A stretch of DNA of 59,115 bases from Labyrinthula sp. Ha (Eukaryota > Sar > Bigyra > Labyrinthulida > Labyrinthulaceae). Below the pieces are notes generated by a model that ran no database searches, was not told the origin of the DNA, and was given only the letters and a program-made list of their open reading frames with translations. The DNA is taken from the NCBI GenBank assembly GCA_015227615.1, contig JAALGZ010000093.1, positions 1 to 59,115 of the forward strand. The letters run 5' to 3'. This document shows positions 54,839-59,115 of the stretch, piece by piece (within the stretch, counting starts at the first letter, position 1; every line of letters begins with the position of its first letter). The translations under genes were made by a program, and so were the position numbers.

Positions 54839-57800
54839 ATGGAAGTAAACGAAAATCAGAGTGATCCCGTGGAAGAACGAACAGCAAGGAGTGAAAACTC
54901 CAACTTGACCCAAGGGGAAACTCATTTACAAAACTTTCCTTCTTCAACTACAACACTTACGAAGCTAGAAATTACAAATGAAGCAATTAACGAAGAATTC
55001 TACAAAAAAGGACGAAAAAGATTGGAAAACCTTTTACGATCAAAAACTGATCAAAATCAATTCGAACTTCTGAAACAAGGTGTTGAGATGTACCTGCTTG
55101 CCTTAAAATTACAAATTAATGGAACATCTCTACGAAAATTTTTTAAATCTCATGATCGCAGCATCATTGATGAGCTGTTAGAATCTTACAATCCGCTTAC
55201 TCAAAAATCTAACTACATTCTAAAGGAAGAAATTGACGATGAAGTTTCAGATGACATCATTTCTCTTTGGAAAAAAGACGTTGTTTTCTTGCGAACAATC
55301 CGAACCCCATATCGTTTTTGCAAAATCCTGCGACGCATCGGGGCTGTTACATTCTTACCTACACAAACCAGAAAAAGAATTAACTTTGGAAACTTGATTT
55401 ACAGCTGTTGGGAGGAATCAGAACCCATTACAGACTTCGTTAAACGCTTTGATTCTTTGGTACAACAGGCTAATCAGATCAAGATGATGCAAAATGACTC
55501 TGATTTACTTACACTTTTTCAAACTAAGATTCTCTTCAGAAGAAACAACAATCAGAAAATTTTTACAGTTGTCAACAATTTGGATTCAAAAGATCTACCA
55601 TTAAAGGATTACATGAGTGAAGTGACACAAGCCGTACTTCAGCATGACAATTCAGGTTTGATCCCTTTTGATGCTCCAAGTACATCAGTTGTTGCATTTA
55701 CAAAGAAAATTGTTTCTTCTAATTCAAAAGTTACATTGTGTTTCAATTGCGGTGAAGATTTTCCACACAAAGGAAAACAATGTGCTGCTAAAGGTGCTAC
55801 CTGTTCTTACTGTGGTAAACCTAATCATTTTGCAAAGGTGTGTTCAACCAACCCAGAACGTACATTACAACTTCCCAAGATGAAGAAAAAGCCTACAAAG
55901 AAAACAGTAGCAGTAACTTCTACAAAAGAAAATTTTAATCCTTTCAGTTTCGCTACTTCTCTTTGTACCACAGGTTCAAACTCTTTAGCTGGGCTAGATT
56001 CATGCAGCGATGTTTTCGTTTTCAGAAGCGCTGATTTTTTTACACACATGGATCAGAAGCCTGGTAAACTTACACTTACAGAAAATTCTGGTAGCTACGA
56101 AAGCACTGGAACAGCCAGATTTGCATTCAAAGAATTTCCTTCTAAGTTTTTTACAGTACAGGCAATTTACATGCCAAGTGCAAATTTCAACATTTTGTGT
56201 ACCTACGATCTAGAGCAACAGAATGTTAAAGTCAACCATCGCTCTAGAAATGTACAACTAGAAACAGGAAACAAATTAAAAATAATTTTACTTGGAAAGA
56301 AAAGCTTCATTGAAATCATTCCACTAGGGAAATCAGTTTTACAAACCTCTGATCCAAATCTAATGCATCGTAGGTTGATGCACCTCTCAGAAGACAAACT
56401 TAAACACGCTGGTTTCATTAAGGGTTCTCAAAAGCTGAACAGCTGCCAAGTCTGTCTTCAGACGAAAGCTAAACACAACCCAGTGAAGAATTTAATTCAC
56501 AAGATGAAACTCTCTCCTAATTCCAAAGGTCAAGCTTTTTCAATGGACTTACTCATTCCGCCAAAACACTCGACGAAACCAGTCAATGGTGTTGTGGCTG
56601 CATTGATTTTAGTTGATCTGAAAACAAAACTAATTAGGGTTGCTCCTTTAAGAACACTTCAATCAAAAGATTTACTTGCAGCTCTTTACTACCTTCTTTC
56701 TACACTCAAAACTTTACCAAAAACGATTGTTACAGACCGCCAATCTGGTTTTACGGCAGAACACTTTGTCAACTCAATTTCCGCAAAAGGCATTCATTTA
56801 CGTTTTGTCCCTAGAGATCGACATGACACTTTCAATGGAGTTGCTGAACGAACGATTGGCATCTTAAAGGTCATGGCTTCAGCCGCCCTACTACAGTCTA
56901 AACTTGATGACTCCTTTTGGATCTACGCGGTCAAATTTGCAAGTTACATCAAGAACAGAGTGCATCACAAAACACTTGGTGAATCACCTTACAAACTAGA
57001 AACTGGGCAAGAACCAAACCTTTCTTCACTTAGAACCTTTGGTTGCTGTTGTTTTACGTTAAAATCTTCTGGAACGAAGACAAACAAATTTCAAGAAAGA
57101 ACAGACACTGGTCTCTTTCTTGGACTACAGGAACATTCAAGCTTCAACACAGCAATCATCTACAAACTTAGTACTGGAAAAATCATTTACCCTCAACTAA
57201 CCGATGTTTGGTTCCAAGAATCAAGAACACATGATCAAATCGATCAAAATCCACCAACTTTCTCATTTGGTGACATCAAAATTGTTGACAAAACTGAAAA
57301 TGACCCAATTTCTGAGGACGATTTTGAATCTGATGATGACGATGATTTCAGTCCAGATTTTGGTATACACTATGTACGTTATGGCCAGAAGGCAAATCAA
57401 CAAGAAAATCATGATTTTGAGCATGATGATAATTTCGATGAAAATCCGCCTTCAGCAGATGTTCAACTCGATCAGGATCAAGATGCACATGATCCAACCC
57501 CATCTGCCGAAGTAACAAACCCTGAAACACCTCAAACGAGCGAAAACAGCAATGCTCGTCTACCAGTCACAACGCGATCTGGGAGAAATGCAACGAAATT
57601 CGACCTAAATCGGATGTCAGCATTCACGTTGAACACAACTGAAGAAACAACACACATCATAAAGCCTAAAACAAAAGGTCAGAAAGAAAAGCTACGGAAG
57701 AAGATCATTCAGTCTAGAATTGATCAGAAACCTTCCATTTACCGTGACACAAGAGGTCACCCAGACGAAGCATCTTACAAGAAAGCGGTCGAAAAAGAAC

Positions 57801-59115
57801 TCAAAGCTTTGGAAGAACGAAAGGTTCTCAAAGTGATTAATCGCTCCCAACTTCCTGAAAATATTTACGTTGGAAAATGCACGATGCTTGTGAAACAAAA
57901 ACGCAATGGGAGTTTCAAAGCAAGATGTGTTTACAATGGAAGATCTCAGAAATTCAAAATTACACCTTACCGCAGTTCTCCTACCTTAGACTACAACAGT
58001 CTTGCAGTTGCACTAGCAGTTGCAGCTCGAAGACAGTTCCATTTTAACACTTTAGATGTTAGTACCGCATTCTTGTACGCGGATCTACCTGCTGGCACTA
58101 CACTCTACTGTGAAATCTCTGATGGACATGAACTGAAACATGACAAGACTAAAGTAATGAAGATTGAGAAAGCGCTTTACGGTCTGAAGGAAAGTCCCAA
58201 GCTTTGGTTTGACAATGTTTCTGCTAAAATTCAAAAACTTGGACTCAAACAAGCAATCTTTGACGAGTGTGTTTTCTACAAGAAAGATTTAATTACTTTA
58301 CTTTACGTTGATGATGTACTGATGCTCGGTACAAAACAAGAAATTACAAACTTCTCAAAACAGTTTGGGAAAACTTACAAAATTACACTAGGAACACTAG
58401 ATCAGAAAACAGACTTCTTAGGAGTTAACATTGAAAGAAAACCCAATGGAGACTACCAAATTGACCAAACCAAACACATTGAGAAAATTTTAGAAAAATT
58501 CAAGGATTTCAAGACTAAAGACAAATTTACACCATTACCTTCTACTTTCGCTGAGGCTGTTAAGAACAATTCCAATGCTAAAAGCATTAAATTTCCGTAC
58601 AGAGAATTGCTTGGATCTTTAATTTACTTACGACTTACAAGATTTGATTTACTCTACGCATTACATGCGCTTAGTCAACTTTCTGAACACGTGACAAGTA
58701 TTGCAGTAAAGTCAATTCTCAACACATTAGGTTACATTAGTAGAACGAAACATCAAAAACGAATTTTTTACTCAGATCAATCAAATGGTGAAATTACACT
58801 TCTTGCCTTTTGTGATGCTGAATGGGCCTCTAACTCACTTAACAGAAAAAGTGTTAGTGGTAACTTCATTTACTTTGGTCAATCGCTCATTACTGGCAGA
58901 AGTTCAAGACAAAGGACAGTTGCTACCTCTGCTGCCGGAGCTGAGCTGATTGAAATTTACAAAACAGCAAAACATTTGCAAGGAATCTACGGATTGTGCA
59001 TGGATTTAGATTGCAAAGTCAAGCTACCTTCAGTGATTTTTACAGATTCACTTAGTTCAACTAAAACCTTAGAAAAGACAGTTTCTCCAGAGCAAAAACA
59101 CATGAGTGTTGCAAT
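54576..59115 (+). mobile_element. Ty1/copia retrotransposon, looks whole as far as visible, runs off the window
   Basis: One open polyprotein frame begins at the ATG at 54839 and is still open at the edge. Parts: gag with two CCHC knuckles (about 55740-55850; CFNCGEDF, CSYCGKPNHF), aspartic protease (about 55985-56220, GLDSCSDVF), integrase with HHCC finger and DDE residues (about 56360-57050; SMDLLIPP, VTDRQSGF, FNGVAER), reverse transcriptase (about 57760-58480; LDVSTAFLYADLPAG, LLYVDDVLML), and RNase H (from about 58800, CDAEWASNS). No breaks were noticed in the visible part, so it is probably young. The left LTR start is tentative. It lies just upstream of the coiled-coil gene. Confidence 0.9.

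Noticed and set aside
1-59115. CRISPR arrays, bacterial operons or rRNA genes
   Set aside because: None seen; telomere, introns and gene content are eukaryotic.

Overview
The window is the end of a eukaryotic chromosome. It opens with CCCTAA telomere repeats (TTAGGG type, on the left end) and continues inward for 59 kb. The DNA is AT-rich. TAA, TAG and TGA all end genes. The introns that can be placed by paralogue alignment or domain continuity are only 27-30 nt long (GTAT/GTAA donors, TTTAG-like acceptors). This points to a unicellular eukaryote with ultra-short spliceosomal introns and the standard code. The lineage cannot be named from the sequence alone.

Layout. 1-170: telomere and degenerate subtelomeric repeat. 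170-3160: a decayed LINE with a restriction-like endonuclease, lying directly against the telomere. About 4.0-4.2 kb: a Ty1/copia scrap. 4767-7225 and about 18390-20977: two paralogous LRR-ROC-COR (Roco) GTPase genes. They are now separated by a decayed Ty3/gypsy chromodomain element (8069 to about 15631) that carries an extra MT-A70-type adenine methyltransferase domain between integrase and the right LTR. About 21.2-25.4 kb: a decayed Ty1/copia element. 26144-29416: a PH / CCDC53-like / Costars actin-regulator-like gene on the minus strand. 34466-35575 CDC73 (plus) and 35704-37395 cyclic-nucleotide phosphodiesterase (minus) converge. 37.4-48.2 kb has no recognisable gene. 48.2-54.4 kb is the dense host block: BED-finger gene, transportin-like importin, a second BED-finger gene in mirror orientation, a single-bromodomain BET protein, and a coiled-coil protein whose 3' end overlaps the BET gene. 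From about 54.6 kb to the edge is a Ty1/copia element that looks whole as far as it is visible.

How the parts relate. The recognised host genes are regulators: transcription and chromatin (CDC73, BET, BED fingers), nuclear import (transportin), cyclic-nucleotide turnover (PDE), cytoskeleton (PH-Costars) and large GTPases (Roco). Nothing suggests one pathway or a shared operon-like control. The most striking item is the methyltransferase module carried by the gypsy element. Next are the two Roco genes with one LRR-sized exon per repeat and non-identical intron sets, and the mirror pair of BED-finger genes around transportin.
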